Shown one piece after another: positions 1 to 8,188 of a stretch of DNA of 16,924 bases. The position numbers and the translations under genes are program-made. Origin of the DNA: Chrysochromulina parva (taxonomy: Eukaryota; Haptophyta; Prymnesiales; Chrysochromulinaceae). The notes beneath the pieces are model-generated. The model worked only from the letters and a program-made list of their open reading frames with translations, was not told where the DNA came from and ran no database searches. Where the stretch lies: contig PJAB01001134.1 in NCBI GenBank assembly GCA_002887195.1, positions 1-16,924 of the forward strand, given 5' to 3'. Every line of letters begins with the position of its first letter. The first letter of the stretch is position 1.

Positions 1-20
1 TGTATATTCATTGTGTCTCG

Positions 21-204
21 TCTCGACATTGGCCATCACCACTCACCCACCAAGATGCTGCGAGGATCGCGCAAGGCTTGTAGCCGACAAGCTCGCCAAT
101 GGCAACGAGCCGAAAGATGCTCGGCGACCAGCGCCCCACGATCGCTATCGCGATGGCGCACCCCCGCCGGGCATCTTAACGACTCGTGATGGCCAATGTC
201 GAGA
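21..204. mobile_element. 184-bp element with 19-bp perfect terminal inverted repeats (MITE-like)
   Basis: The 19 bases at 21-39 (tctcgacattggccatcac) reappear as an exact reverse complement at 186-204. A further 7-bp pair continues inward, aagatgc at 52-58 against gcatctt at 171-177, so the element could fold as a long imperfect hairpin. No convincing reading frame fills the interior. No clean target-site duplication is seen: the bases before it end tctcg and those after it begin tctgg. The size and structure fit a miniature inverted-repeat transposable element, but a non-mobile palindrome is also possible. The window edge lies only 20 bases away. Confidence 0.45.
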
Positions 205-789
205 TCTGGGCGCGCCACGATTTGCACGGTGAGCGCCCCTCCCGAATTATCTGTTCTGGAAAGGGCTGGGAATGCAGTGTCCCCAAACGACGATATTCCG
301 TTCAATTCGTATACGTTCGTTTCGTACCGCGTGGCGCGTGCGGGGCCATCGCGGGACCACCGGGGAATCCCCCGCGGCCGCGCCGCGTCCCCCATCCCTC
401 ACCGCCCTCAGTGCACCGGCAAGCCCCTGGAGGCCCACACTTGCCACACACCTGTACACGTCATCGGGCGGGAACGGGTAAACGCAGACACAGACACAGA
501 GAACGACCGACACGCGTTACCTGCCTCAAGGGCGGCCGCGGACCCCAAACCCTCACCGGTCCCTATCCAATCGCGCCTCGTCAACGCGGCCCTCCGCACA
601 CAGGTGAGCGGATGCCACGGCCAGAGGACCATGCGATCTCCCTAATCTCCCCCCCCCCCCGTGATGCAGAGGTGGGTGGGTGGGCATCACGCGACCTAGC
701 GGCTGCCTTCGGGCGTCGTGGCGCCCCGTGACTTCCCGTGACTTCTTGCGCCTCAACATGGTGGACCCAGCTGTCTAATCGCATGAGTT

Positions 790-960
790 TCAGCAACGGT
801 TCCACTTGATGCCGCCCTGGTCCCACATGATGTCACCAACCCGTCCGATCACGGTGCCCAAGTTGCCCGGTCCACCATCCTGGAAGCCACCTTCCACACT
901 CAACGGACCACCCGTTGTATATGAAATATGATCCTCGCCGATCGTGCCGCCTGCCGTAGT
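790..960 (-). pseudogene. Possible MIB/HERC2-like domain relic
   Basis: On the minus strand a 56-codon frame bounded by stops (tca at 961-963 and 790-792) contains the segment FQDGGPGNLGTVIG followed by DIMWDQGGIKWNRC. This order, QDGG-x-G-x-x-GTV and then a W-D-x-G-[GS] strand, resembles the core of MIB/HERC2 domains, which occur in large ubiquitin ligases and are common in protist proteins. The frame has no ATG and no flanking domain, and it stops exactly where the conserved tyrosine/glycine end would be expected. It is therefore best read as a decayed fragment or an isolated exon. The resemblance is short and judged by eye, so this is a weak call. Confidence 0.28.
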
Positions 961-1474
961 TCAGGTCGAGCCTCGCACCGGGCAGTGAGCCCGAGTTCGC
1001 GAGTCGCCATCATGTTGGCAGCGAGCACGTCAGCACTGATTCGAACTGCCCACTTCCACGTCGGGGCCGCGCCTAACGAGGTCTTCCTCCGATAATCGTG
1101 AGCAACTTTCCGACAGACTGGTTCAACCGTGTGAGCAACTCGATCGTGTTGTGACCGGTCTGACCTGTGTCGCTTTGTCACACCGCCCGACTGACTGGGT
1201 TAGCCGTGGTGGCCACAATCGCCCGCGAGGTCGTCAAGGTCGTCGAGCCCGCATTTTGAATGCGCGGGGCTGAGCCACCAGACGACAAATTCCACGGAGT
1301 AAAGACCCTGAACAGCGGCGTGCCTCTGGGCGAGGAGATGAAAAACTCCATAGTCGCGCACCGAGTTGTGCTCGGCTGCTCGGAGTGTACCGGGTAAGTG
1401 AAGAAATCGAGCACTGAAGAAAGCGATCGCGAAAGTCCGCTCGCTGAATGACAAATTTCAAAAACACACCACAC

Positions 1475-1509
1475 GCACCGGTTGTCGCGTCTGTCGTGTT
1501 AACGTTCAC
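1475..1509. repeat. Dispersed 35-bp repeat, copy 1 (uninterrupted)
   Basis: The 27 bases at 1475-1501 (beginning gcaccggttgtcgcgtctgt) are identical to 6429-6455. Both copies are followed by acgttcac, directly here and after 12 extra bases in copy 2. This copy ends about 260 bases before the U-box start codon. A match of 27 consecutive bases between two places 5 kb apart is not expected by chance. It could be a shared upstream element or a fragment of a dispersed repeat family. Confidence 0.6.
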
Positions 1510-1769
1510 TCTCACACTTCTGGACTCGAATTCACAAACAACGCTCAAGGCGTATCGTGGCGTACCGGTATCTATCAAGCAGATGGGACGTCTGACACGT
1601 GTCCATAAAATGCGCCCGTGAGGCGCTGAGCTTCGACTACTACCGGTACATGTACTACAGAACCCGGACCAGTTTTAGTCTCACTCGCGGGGTGTCGATC
1701 ATCGAAAAGATCAACTAATTGCGCAAAACCCCTCATCATTCACATTGTGTTCTGTGTGATGAGGTGCTC

Positions 1770-4163
1770 ATGGAGGTCAAAGTCAGCACCGACGCCAAAG
1801 CCAGCCCCGAGTCGCTGCTCGAGCAGGATGTCATCTCACTCCTCAATCTCGGGCTTAAGTTATCGGATCTCGAGCGAATATGGATGGGCGTGCCGAGCAT
1901 CAAGATGGACACCGTGAGGAAGATTGCTCTCGGCCAGCTCGGTGGGCGAGGAATCACGGTCAGCCGGCAGGCGTCGCTCGGCCTCGACATGATGCGCGCG
2001 GGCTCCGTCTCGGAAGCTGACGCCATCGTGCCCGAGGTAGTCCGCCAGCTCCGTGCGGAGCTGGACTCACCTCCGGAAAAGTACCGAGATCCGATCACCC
2101 TGGAGCTGATCGACGAGCCGATGGTGCTCTCTTCGGGTCACGTCTTCTCTAAGTCGACGCTCTTCGATAGCAATGGCCAATTCCGCTTCAAGTGCTGCCC
2201 AATGACGCGCGAGGCCGTCGCGCCGATGGCCTTCCCGCTCGTCTATCTCCGACGCGAGCTCATCGAGTGGAAGCTGCGGCGGCTGGACTCGATCCTCGAT
2301 GCGACGAGTCACGTGAACTCTGCGCCACTGCTCGAGCTCGCGCGCAGCCTCCTCCAATCGCTCGGCGCCCACACGTACCAGAGTCAAGCGCGTCTCTACT
2401 GGACACGCCGCCTCCACGTGCCCGCTGGTCCATACGACGAGCAAGCGAAGCTGCTCAGGGAGATGAGCTCGGAGGTGGCGGCGCTCCGTACGGCGGGACT
2501 GGGCGGCAGCAACGAGCTCCTCGACCTCCTGACCCAGGCCATGCGGAAGATCCTCGAGGCCCTTGTTCAAGCCGTCCGGGAGTTGTGGGCAGATGAGGGC
2601 ATGCGCGCGGAGGCGTCTGAGCTCATGTGCAAGGTGTGTGGCGACTTAGCGGCTGTGGGCCCGCTTCGCTGGGAGGCAGAGGAGAACGTGACCAGCAGCG
2701 CACTGAATCTCCTGACCGAGATGACTTCAGACGCGAGTGTGACCGACGCGTACCTTCTCAACCAGGCGGCGACGGCTCTGCCTCCGCCTCCGACGACGCA
2801 ACCCTCACAGCAAGGCATCATGCCAGGGCGAGCGGTGGCCTATTGGCGACTAAGGCTGCGCTGTGCGGCCGGCGCGGACGAGGGCAGCGCTGCATGGTGT
2901 GAGCGCCACGGCACACTTGCGAGGCAGCTCGTCGCCGCACTTCCCGCATCTGTCTGGCAACGCGCAGTCGATGCTCGTGTACCGAGAGCCATCATCGTTG
3001 AGGGGGCAGGCCTCGTCACTGTCAATGGTCGATACGAGCTCGATGGCTGCTACTCTCAAGGCGACGGCTCGCGTGGAGCGATCAAGTATTCTCAAGGTCG
3101 TACATGGCTGCTGCGCTACCGGCTGCCGAGCGGGCGTGCCTGCTGGTACCTGGCAGACTCGACGCAGCTCACAAAGGACGATGGCGACTACTACCGCGTA
3201 CATTGTGAGGATTCGACGCCGCCATGCCATCTGACGTGGTCGTGTGCAAAGGACGGAGTTGATCCTCCCCCGAGCTTGCGCCCGGTGTATGACTCGAATG
3301 CGGCACCGATGTTGACCGAAGATGACGAAGGGGAGACCTTGCAGGTGTTGCTGGCAGAGGTGCGAACCAAGTTACAATCACACGGGATGGACGTCAGCAG
3401 GTTTGACCCTGTGGCCATGGCGAGTCCGCCTCCATCGTCGTCCTCGTCATCTGAGCCTCCGCCTACGCCTTCGTCAGTGCCTCACACACTCGCAAACATG
3501 GCCTCCGATGAGCTGCGTCCGTTGATTGGTGATTGCCTTGAGGTACGCGATACGCACGGGCTGTGGGCGACGGCTCGCGTGGTGGCGATCGTACTGGATG
3601 AGGTCCAGGGGTTGCTGCTGCTCGTCCACTTCGAAGGATGGAGCCAGGAATGGCTCATGTGGCTCTCGATGGCACACGATGCGGATCGGCTCAGGGCTCT
3701 CACGCCGCAATGCCCGGGCATTGGGAATGCTGGCCCTCATGGAGAGCGAAGCTTCAACGCTGTGGTCGAAGCCGCCCATGAGCGCATCGCGTCGGGCTTT
3801 TCCACGTGGGCGCCCACCTCAGGTGCCGAGCGCACCGCGCCATATCGCAACAGCGTCCGTGGCGACGAGTCGACGTACTTTCGACTGCGCACGACAACGC
3901 CCCCGAGCGTAGTTCCTCGTCGACCCTTCCAGACTTGCGAGCAGCTCGCGGCAGATCCAGCTCTCTGCCAACGAATGCTCGGGGGGGTCCTGCGAGCGCA
4001 TCCGACGAATGCGGAGAGTGGCTTTTCGAGTGGGCTGTCGACCAGTAATGTTGCCTTGTCTCTGAGCCCCGCTGTGGAGAGCTCTCCAGCCTCCGTGTGG
4101 AGGAATAGAAGCATGATGCATGTTGTCAGAGGCAGGGAGCCGCGTCCGTGCGTGGTTCAGTAG
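1770..4163 (+). CDS. U-box protein with Tudor/chromo-barrel-like module, probable E3 ubiquitin ligase
   Basis: Probable RING-type E3 ubiquitin ligase of the U-box class, 797 residues. The ATG at 1770 is chosen because the frame upstream of it has only a TTG. Residues about 105-170 form a U-box: DPITLELIDEPMVLSSGH, then S-K-S-T-L, CCPMTR, and a closing RRELIEWK helix. This matches the family pattern DPI-x-x-x-x-x-DPV-x-x-SGH with CP-x-TR. The N-terminal 100 residues are helical in character and unrecognised. Residues about 406-505 (GAGLVTVNGRYELDG, many Trp/Tyr) look like a beta-rich NG-x-Y module frequent in protist proteins. A Pro/Ser linker at 550-571 precedes residues 582-643 (IGDCLEVRDTHGLW, then VHFEGWSQEWLMWL), which resemble Tudor-knot, chromo-barrel or MBT domains. 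Family knowledge says the U-box recruits the E2. Substrate binding by the Tudor-like module is inference. The C-terminal 150 residues are unrecognised. Confidence 0.8.
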   Translation: MEVKVSTDAKASPESLLEQDVISLLNLGLKLSDLERIWMGVPSIKMDTVRKIALGQLGGRGITVSRQASLGLDMMRAGSVSEADAIVPEVVRQLRAELDSPPEKYRDPITLELIDEPMVLSSGHVFSKSTLFDSNGQFRFKCCPMTREAVAPMAFPLVYLRRELIEWKLRRLDSILDATSHVNSAPLLELARSLLQSLGAHTYQSQARLYWTRRLHVPAGPYDEQAKLLREMSSEVAALRTAGLGGSNELLDLLTQAMRKILEALVQAVRELWADEGMRAEASELMCKVCGDLAAVGPLRWEAEENVTSSALNLLTEMTSDASVTDAYLLNQAATALPPPPTTQPSQQGIMPGRAVAYWRLRLRCAAGADEGSAAWCERHGTLARQLVAALPASVWQRAVDARVPRAIIVEGAGLVTVNGRYELDGCYSQGDGSRGAIKYSQGRTWLLRYRLPSGRACWYLADSTQLTKDDGDYYRVHCEDSTPPCHLTWSCAKDGVDPPPSLRPVYDSNAAPMLTEDDEGETLQVLLAEVRTKLQSHGMDVSRFDPVAMASPPPSSSSSSEPPPTPSSVPHTLANMASDELRPLIGDCLEVRDTHGLWATARVVAIVLDEVQGLLLLVHFEGWSQEWLMWLSMAHDADRLRALTPQCPGIGNAGPHGERSFNAVVEAAHERIASGFSTWAPTSGAERTAPYRNSVRGDESTYFRLRTTTPPSVVPRRPFQTCEQLAADPALCQRMLGGVLRAHPTNAESGFSSGLSTSNVALSLSPAVESSPASVWRNRSMMHVVRGREPRPCVVQ

Positions 4164-4294
4164 CCACAGAGACTGTACTTGTGTTGACCGAGGGGAGCGG
4201 AGCCGTCCTTTGAGACGGTGTGAGCGCGTGCACTAACTCCCCCACCCCTTGTATCTCATTAGTTAGCGGAGGTGTATAGAGCGCGTGGGGATTG

Positions 4295-4322
4295 TGACGA
4301 AACTGACGAAACTCACTGAAAC
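4295..4322 (+). repeat. Short tandem repeat upstream of the peroxidase gene
   Basis: The motif tgacgaaac occurs twice in tandem at 4295-4312 and then as a degenerate third unit ending in tgaaac. It sits 43-70 bases before the ATG at 4365, probably in the 5' leader or promoter of the peroxidase gene. A regulatory role is possible but not shown. Confidence 0.4.
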
Positions 4323-4364
4323 TTGGAACGCCGTAACCTGTCATCAAGAGATCGCGAGGACACA

Positions 4365-5747
4365 ATGGGCCTCCTTCATCTTTTGCTACCTCTGGCCACG
4401 GGCATGCACCAAGCGTCACTAACCAAGCTTTCGCACTGTCAAGTATCTATGCATGGTGGCAAAGGGTTTGGCGGTGGCGAGGCGACGCGAGACCCGGGAC
4501 CGACCTATTACGACCCCAACGACCCGAAGGGCAAGCAGCAGGCGATTCACAAGGCCGAGTCGTTCGCCGAGTACCTCGCCAAGCGCGGGTCCGCAGTTAG
4601 TGGCGGCGCGACGCGAGACGCTGCTCCGCCACCGGCTCCGACTACACCCGTCGCATCGTCGCGCCCTGTGGCCAGGGTCCAACAGCGGGATGCTCGGCGT
4701 GGCACCAGCTGGCACGACGGCGCAGCCTCCGCCACGAGCCACGATTTTCTTGGGAATTCAATGGTTCAGGGATCGTGGTCCGCGGTCGTATCACCCCGCT
4801 CCCGCGCGGTGGCTTCGCCGCCGGCGGTCGACTATGCGGCCGTCCGGAAGGAGCTCAAGCTGATGATGGATAATCCTTCTTGGGATGACGGATCGCTTGC
4901 GCCCATCTTCATCCGGCTCGCGTGGCACAGCAGCGGCACGTTCGACAAGGCAAGCGGCACGGGCGGCTCCAACGGCGCGGGCATGCGCTTCTCGACCGAG
5001 GCAGCCGACCCAGAGAATGCCGGCCTCAATGCGGCGCGCGCGTTCCTTGAGCCAGTCAAGAAGCGTTTCCCTGCTATCAGCTACTCGGACCTGTGGGTGC
5101 TCGCTGCGTACGTGGGGCTCGAGCACACGGGTGGCCCTGCGATCCAGTTCCATCCGGGCCGCTCCGATCATCAGGATGAGAACTACTGGAAGGAGAAGGG
5201 CATGTCGTATGGCAGATTGCCCGCCGCTGAGAAGTACCTCGGTGACGAGGTCGATGCGGAGGGGCGCGTCGTGGGCTGGGAACGCTTGAGCAACCACGTG
5301 CGGCACGAGGTCTTCTATCGAATGGGCTTCAACGACCAGGAGATCGTCGCGCTGCTCTGCGGGGGCCACGTGTACGGCCGAGCCCACCCGAAGGCCTCAG
5401 GCTATGCAGGCCCTTGGGTCGAGAATCCGACCGTCTTCTCCAACGAGTACGCAGCCGACATGATCGAGGATGAGTGGTTTCTGGTCGGCCACGAGGACAC
5501 TTGGCTCGATGAGCAGGGTGCGGCCGAGCTGCGGCCTGCTCTGGGCAAGCGCCAGTACGTGAACCAGAAGCGGGGCGGCCAGGCAGGTGACCATCCGAAC
5601 CAGATGATGCTGGTCTCGGACATGATCCTCGCGTGGGACCCTGGCTTCCGTCCGCACCTTGAGGTGTACGCGCAGAGCGAGGAGCGACTCAAGGAAGACT
5701 TCGGCAAGGCCTTCAAAAAATTGACGGAGCTCGGCTGCGGTTTCTAG
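4365..5747 (+). CDS. Class I haem peroxidase, cytochrome c peroxidase/ascorbate peroxidase type, with secretory leader
   Basis: Peroxidase that reduces hydrogen peroxide using haem, 460 residues from the ATG at 4365; the frame before it has only a TTG. The distal site is IRLAWHSSGT, with Arg184, Trp187 and His188. The proximal site is GGHVYGRAHPKASGY, with His335. Trp351 follows 16 residues later in GPW, the same spacing as His175-Trp191 of yeast cytochrome c peroxidase. Asp419 in VSDMILAWDP is the likely partner of the proximal His, although about 24 extra residues lie between Trp351 and it. The block PENAGLNAARAFLEPVKK also matches the yeast enzyme closely. Residues 1-17 look like a signal peptide (GLLHLLLPLA). 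Next comes a basic/polar module (about 31-75) and an Ala/Pro-rich linker, so the catalytic domain starts near residue 165. Export, or delivery to a plastid through the secretory route, is inferred. Whether the donor is cytochrome c or ascorbate cannot be decided from the sequence. Confidence 0.9.
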   Translation: MGLLHLLLPLATGMHQASLTKLSHCQVSMHGGKGFGGGEATRDPGPTYYDPNDPKGKQQAIHKAESFAEYLAKRGSAVSGGATRDAAPPPAPTTPVASSRPVARVQQRDARRGTSWHDGAASATSHDFLGNSMVQGSWSAVVSPRSRAVASPPAVDYAAVRKELKLMMDNPSWDDGSLAPIFIRLAWHSSGTFDKASGTGGSNGAGMRFSTEAADPENAGLNAARAFLEPVKKRFPAISYSDLWVLAAYVGLEHTGGPAIQFHPGRSDHQDENYWKEKGMSYGRLPAAEKYLGDEVDAEGRVVGWERLSNHVRHEVFYRMGFNDQEIVALLCGGHVYGRAHPKASGYAGPWVENPTVFSNEYAADMIEDEWFLVGHEDTWLDEQGAAELRPALGKRQYVNQKRGGQAGDHPNQMMLVSDMILAWDPGFRPHLEVYAQSEERLKEDFGKAFKKLTELGCGF

Positions 5748-6570
5748 TCCTGTGAAGCATGCTGTGAAGTCAAGACAAAGCGAGGCAGCCTGCGCCCGCC
5801 GCGTGAGTGGCTGCGCGATAAGATACTGTGACGCCGAGTAGCGAGATCGAATCTCGGCTAGACGTAGAGAGCACACGTACCACTACCACCCCACGCTGGG
5901 AGCATCCACTGTATCCGGATAATGAGCGAGTAACGGGATCGACGTCTTCGAACGACAAATATGTGATACGGCACGCGGTAATAACGTAAAACGGTATCGA
6001 CATCCCGTCCATGTGACATCGAAACGACAATTGTGTGTCCCTCGCGCACAATCGACGAATGTGAGCGTCAGCGCGGTTGTCAGCGCGAGACGAGAGCGCG
6101 TGTCTGACCGCGACGGGCCGGCGAGGGAGAGTCTCACACTGAGCAAGAGCGACGAGAGCGAAGAGAGCGAAGAGTGCACCCGCCTGCGCCTGCTCCCCCT
6201 AGCCTGAAGCCTCCCCCCCCCCGCACGCTCCCATTCATGGCCATAAGGCAAAAAGTGGTTGACGCCGCTGCGGGTCCTACGCGCGTGTGTGTGTGGCCAG
6301 GAGCAGCCCGCTCACGACGTGAATACCCTATCTGCGAGCTCATGACAGCGTTGATGGATATTTATTCATCCATTCGTATGGGGTCATGTAAGGTGTGTGT
6401 ATTCTGAGCGGGCAGTAACAGTGCCGTAGCACCGGTTGTCGCGTCTGTCGTGTTACCGGAACCGGTAACGTTCACAGAGTTCATCCGTGGGAACGATGGC
6501 GATGTGTCGGCTCCGAGTCGGTTCGCCTGCGCCACGTTGAATACACATTATTCAATCATTATTCACAACG
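5748..6570. other. Spacer between the peroxidase and hydrolase genes
   Basis: No credible gene is seen in these 823 bases. They hold the 3' end of the peroxidase transcription unit, a purine-rich stretch of gagcgaagag-type units near 6147-6176, a C run near 6212-6222 and copy 2 of the dispersed repeat (6429-6475). The hydrolase promoter must lie in the right part. A tRNA T-arm-like string near 5839-5857 was examined and rejected. Confidence 0.5.
6429..6475. repeat. Dispersed 35-bp repeat, copy 2 (interrupted by 12 bp)
   Basis: Bases 6429-6455 match 1475-1501 exactly. Twelve extra bases (ccggaaccggta, 6456-6467) follow, and then acgttcac as in copy 1. With the preceding tta the insert forms taccgg-aa-ccggta, an inverted repeat around two A residues. 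The copy ends 95 bases before the ATG at 6571, so it falls in the likely promoter or 5' leader of the hydrolase gene. Confidence 0.6.
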
Positions 6571-7605
6571 ATGCTAAACAAACGGGCGATTTGGCTCATC
6601 TTCTTGTACGCTGCGTGCGCTTTGGGCCTCCGTGTCGTCACGTACAATATTCATGCCTGGCGTGACGCGAATCACGTTTGCAATTTCGATCGCCTGGTTG
6701 AACTTCTGAACCAACTGCAACCTGACGTCCTATGCCTTAATGAGGTGCTGGATCCGTTCGTCGCACCGCCCGCGGAAGATCCGTATTGGGAGGCCGTGAG
6801 ACAGCGCCGCGGCTACGGTTACACGCTCCCAACAGAGGCAGTGCCTAGCAGCGCAAGCGAGGCATTTCTGAACCGACTCGCAGACGCATTAGAGCTACCG
6901 CATTTTGCATTTGGAGCAGCTACGACGACGCGCTCCTTCTTCGGCAAGTGCGGCTTTGGCAACGCAATTTTATCGAAGCACGTTCTGAGCTCCGTGCGCC
7001 GCGCCGTTGCCGTTTCGACGGAGGCGGACCTTTATCTTGGAGGGCAGAAGCGCACGCATCAAGACCTTGAAGATCGCGGATGTCTTTTAGCCATTGTGGA
7101 GTTACCGTGCGGGGCTCGCCTCGGCATGGCTTGTGCCCACTTGGACCATAAGGCCGAAGAGCTCCGCGAGAGGCAATGCTGTTACTTTCTGCGGCAGGCG
7201 AGCGAAGCCTTCAGCCCTGAGCTGCCCTACATGCTCTGCGGCGATCTCAACTCGTTTGACGCACGCGACATGCACGAGGACGGCTGGCAGGCCATCTGTG
7301 CCCTCTACGACTCCAAAGGGTGGCCGCCGCCGAGGAGCCGAAGCCTGGTCCAGGACGCTCTCGCAGCTGCTGGCCTGCGCGATACGTTTGGCGCCGTCGA
7401 GGGAACAAAGACGGCGCAGTATCCGCCACCTACGTCGTGGACAGCGACACGGATCGACTACATTATGGCCCGCGATGGTGAGTCTCATGGCCTGCGTGTG
7501 ACTTCCCATCGGACCGTTCCCAGCGATACGTCAGACCACTCGCCGGTGGTCGTTGACGTTGAGATACGCAGTTACTCGCCGAGCGAGCTCGAGACCGCGG
7601 ACTGA
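6571..7605 (+). CDS. Endonuclease/exonuclease/phosphatase-fold metal-dependent hydrolase, probably secreted
   Basis: A 344-residue hydrolase of the DNase I-like superfamily, whose members cleave phosphodiester or phosphomonoester bonds in nucleic acids, lipids or small molecules using divalent metal. The family signatures occur in order: TYNIHAW with Asn26, LNEVLDP with Glu58 (metal ligand), CAHLDHK with His190, CGDLNSFDARD with Asp225 and Asn227, TRIDYIMA with Asp296, and SDHSPVV with Asp322 and His323. All expected catalytic positions are present, so the enzyme should be active. Residues 6-20 are hydrophobic (AIWLIFLYAACALGL) after a Lys/Arg start, which indicates a signal peptide or anchor. 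Only a few residues separate this from the first strand, so the mature protein would be almost pure catalytic domain. The substrate cannot be read from the sequence; the compact form resembles generic metal-dependent hydrolases rather than AP endonuclease or CCR4. Confidence 0.87.
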   Translation: MLNKRAIWLIFLYAACALGLRVVTYNIHAWRDANHVCNFDRLVELLNQLQPDVLCLNEVLDPFVAPPAEDPYWEAVRQRRGYGYTLPTEAVPSSASEAFLNRLADALELPHFAFGAATTTRSFFGKCGFGNAILSKHVLSSVRRAVAVSTEADLYLGGQKRTHQDLEDRGCLLAIVELPCGARLGMACAHLDHKAEELRERQCCYFLRQASEAFSPELPYMLCGDLNSFDARDMHEDGWQAICALYDSKGWPPPRSRSLVQDALAAAGLRDTFGAVEGTKTAQYPPPTSWTATRIDYIMARDGESHGLRVTSHRTVPSDTSDHSPVVVDVEIRSYSPSELETAD

Positions 7606-7618
7606 TGCTCGAGTAACA

Positions 7619-7656
7619 GGTCCTTTTGCTATTTTCCGGTCCTTATGCTATTTTCC
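7619..7656 (+). repeat. 19-bp tandem duplication just after the hydrolase stop
   Basis: Two adjacent 19-base units, ggtccttttgctattttcc (7619-7637) and ggtccttatgctattttcc (7638-7656), differ at one base. They begin 13 bases after the stop codon, so they belong to the 3' untranslated region or the transcript end. The T-rich content contrasts with the GC-rich surroundings. Confidence 0.6.
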
Positions 7657-8138
7657 GCGTCGGGCACCTATCTGCATTATAGAAACCGTAGCGTACCTAG
7701 GGAACCTAGTGTGCTGCAACCGAGCGTCAGTACACCGGCGGTCTCCGGTGGGAGCCGAAAAGTCCAATGTCCATTCGCCGGAACGTCCCGCGCATGCACC
7801 CGCGCCGCAGCGCGGCCGCGGGCTCGTCGCCGGAGGATCGCGCAGCCCGGCACCGCGCACCTCCCTACGCACCATTTTTCGGGTTTATAACCTCCTCGAG
7901 AATCGGCGGAGCTTCAGCTTTCACACAACAATGCGATGCAAAGTCGCCGCATTGGATGGCTCGCAGAGTATGACACGCTCACGAACATATCGGTAACTTA
8001 TCGGGCAGTGCCTGTGTGACGTGCAGCACGCCGACCTTTGGCACCGCCGCGCTGACGAGTCGCCACAGCGTCCCCCTTATACGTGTTCCAGCGCGTCCGC
8101 CGCGCCCCGCTGCCCGGGCTCGAGCCTCGAATGCCCCC

Positions 8139-8181
8139 GCTGCCGGGTGGATGGATCCATCTGCTGCCGGGTGGATGGATC
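8139..8181. repeat. Tandem 24-bp-period repeat at the HisRS 3' end
   Basis: The 19 bases gctgccgggtggatggatc occur at 8139-8157 and again at 8163-8181, a 24-base period, ending 7 bases from the HisRS stop codon (8189-8191, minus strand). In transcript orientation the repeat is the first part of the 3' untranslated region. A third weaker copy may lie near 8128-8140 (atgcccccgctgcc). Confidence 0.55.
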
Positions 8182-8188
8182 ATGAGTT

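Larger units (their letters stand above)
205..1769. other. Gene-poor upstream region
   Basis: I see no convincing protein gene here. The frames that are open look like chance products of GC-rich DNA: arginine- and proline-rich, with no domain pattern. Visible items are a run of twelve C at 649-660, a short direct repeat cccgtgactt near 725-742, the stop-bounded relic at 790-960 and the dispersed repeat at 1475-1509, the last two listed separately. The last few hundred bases must carry the promoter and 5' leader of the U-box gene starting at 1770. No TATA box or initiator can be assigned. Confidence 0.5.
7606..8188. other. Convergent spacer between the hydrolase and HisRS genes
   Basis: The 583 bases between two converging genes contain no credible frame. 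Both 3' ends must lie here. Two short tandem repeats, each next to a stop codon, are listed separately. Confidence 0.5.

Noticed and set aside
186..731. 181-codon plus-strand frame
   Set aside because: The product is Arg/Pro/His-rich with no domain pattern and overlaps the inverted-repeat element; it looks like a chance frame in GC-rich DNA.
1030..1052. Minus-strand ttcgaat string resembling a tRNA B box
   Set aside because: The flanking bases do not form a five-pair T stem and no cloverleaf could be built around it.
1178..1578. Overlapping minus-strand frames upstream of the U-box gene
   Set aside because: Three frames compete over the same bases with no motif, and none has a clear codon preference.
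1719..1769. 17-residue extension of the U-box protein starting at TTG
   Set aside because: A nuclear eukaryotic gene is expected to start at ATG, and the extension shows no motif.
5835..5865. tRNA-like T arm (gagatcgaatctcgg)
   Set aside because: The stem pairs only with a five-base loop, no D arm or anticodon arm fits upstream, and no acceptor stem pairs.
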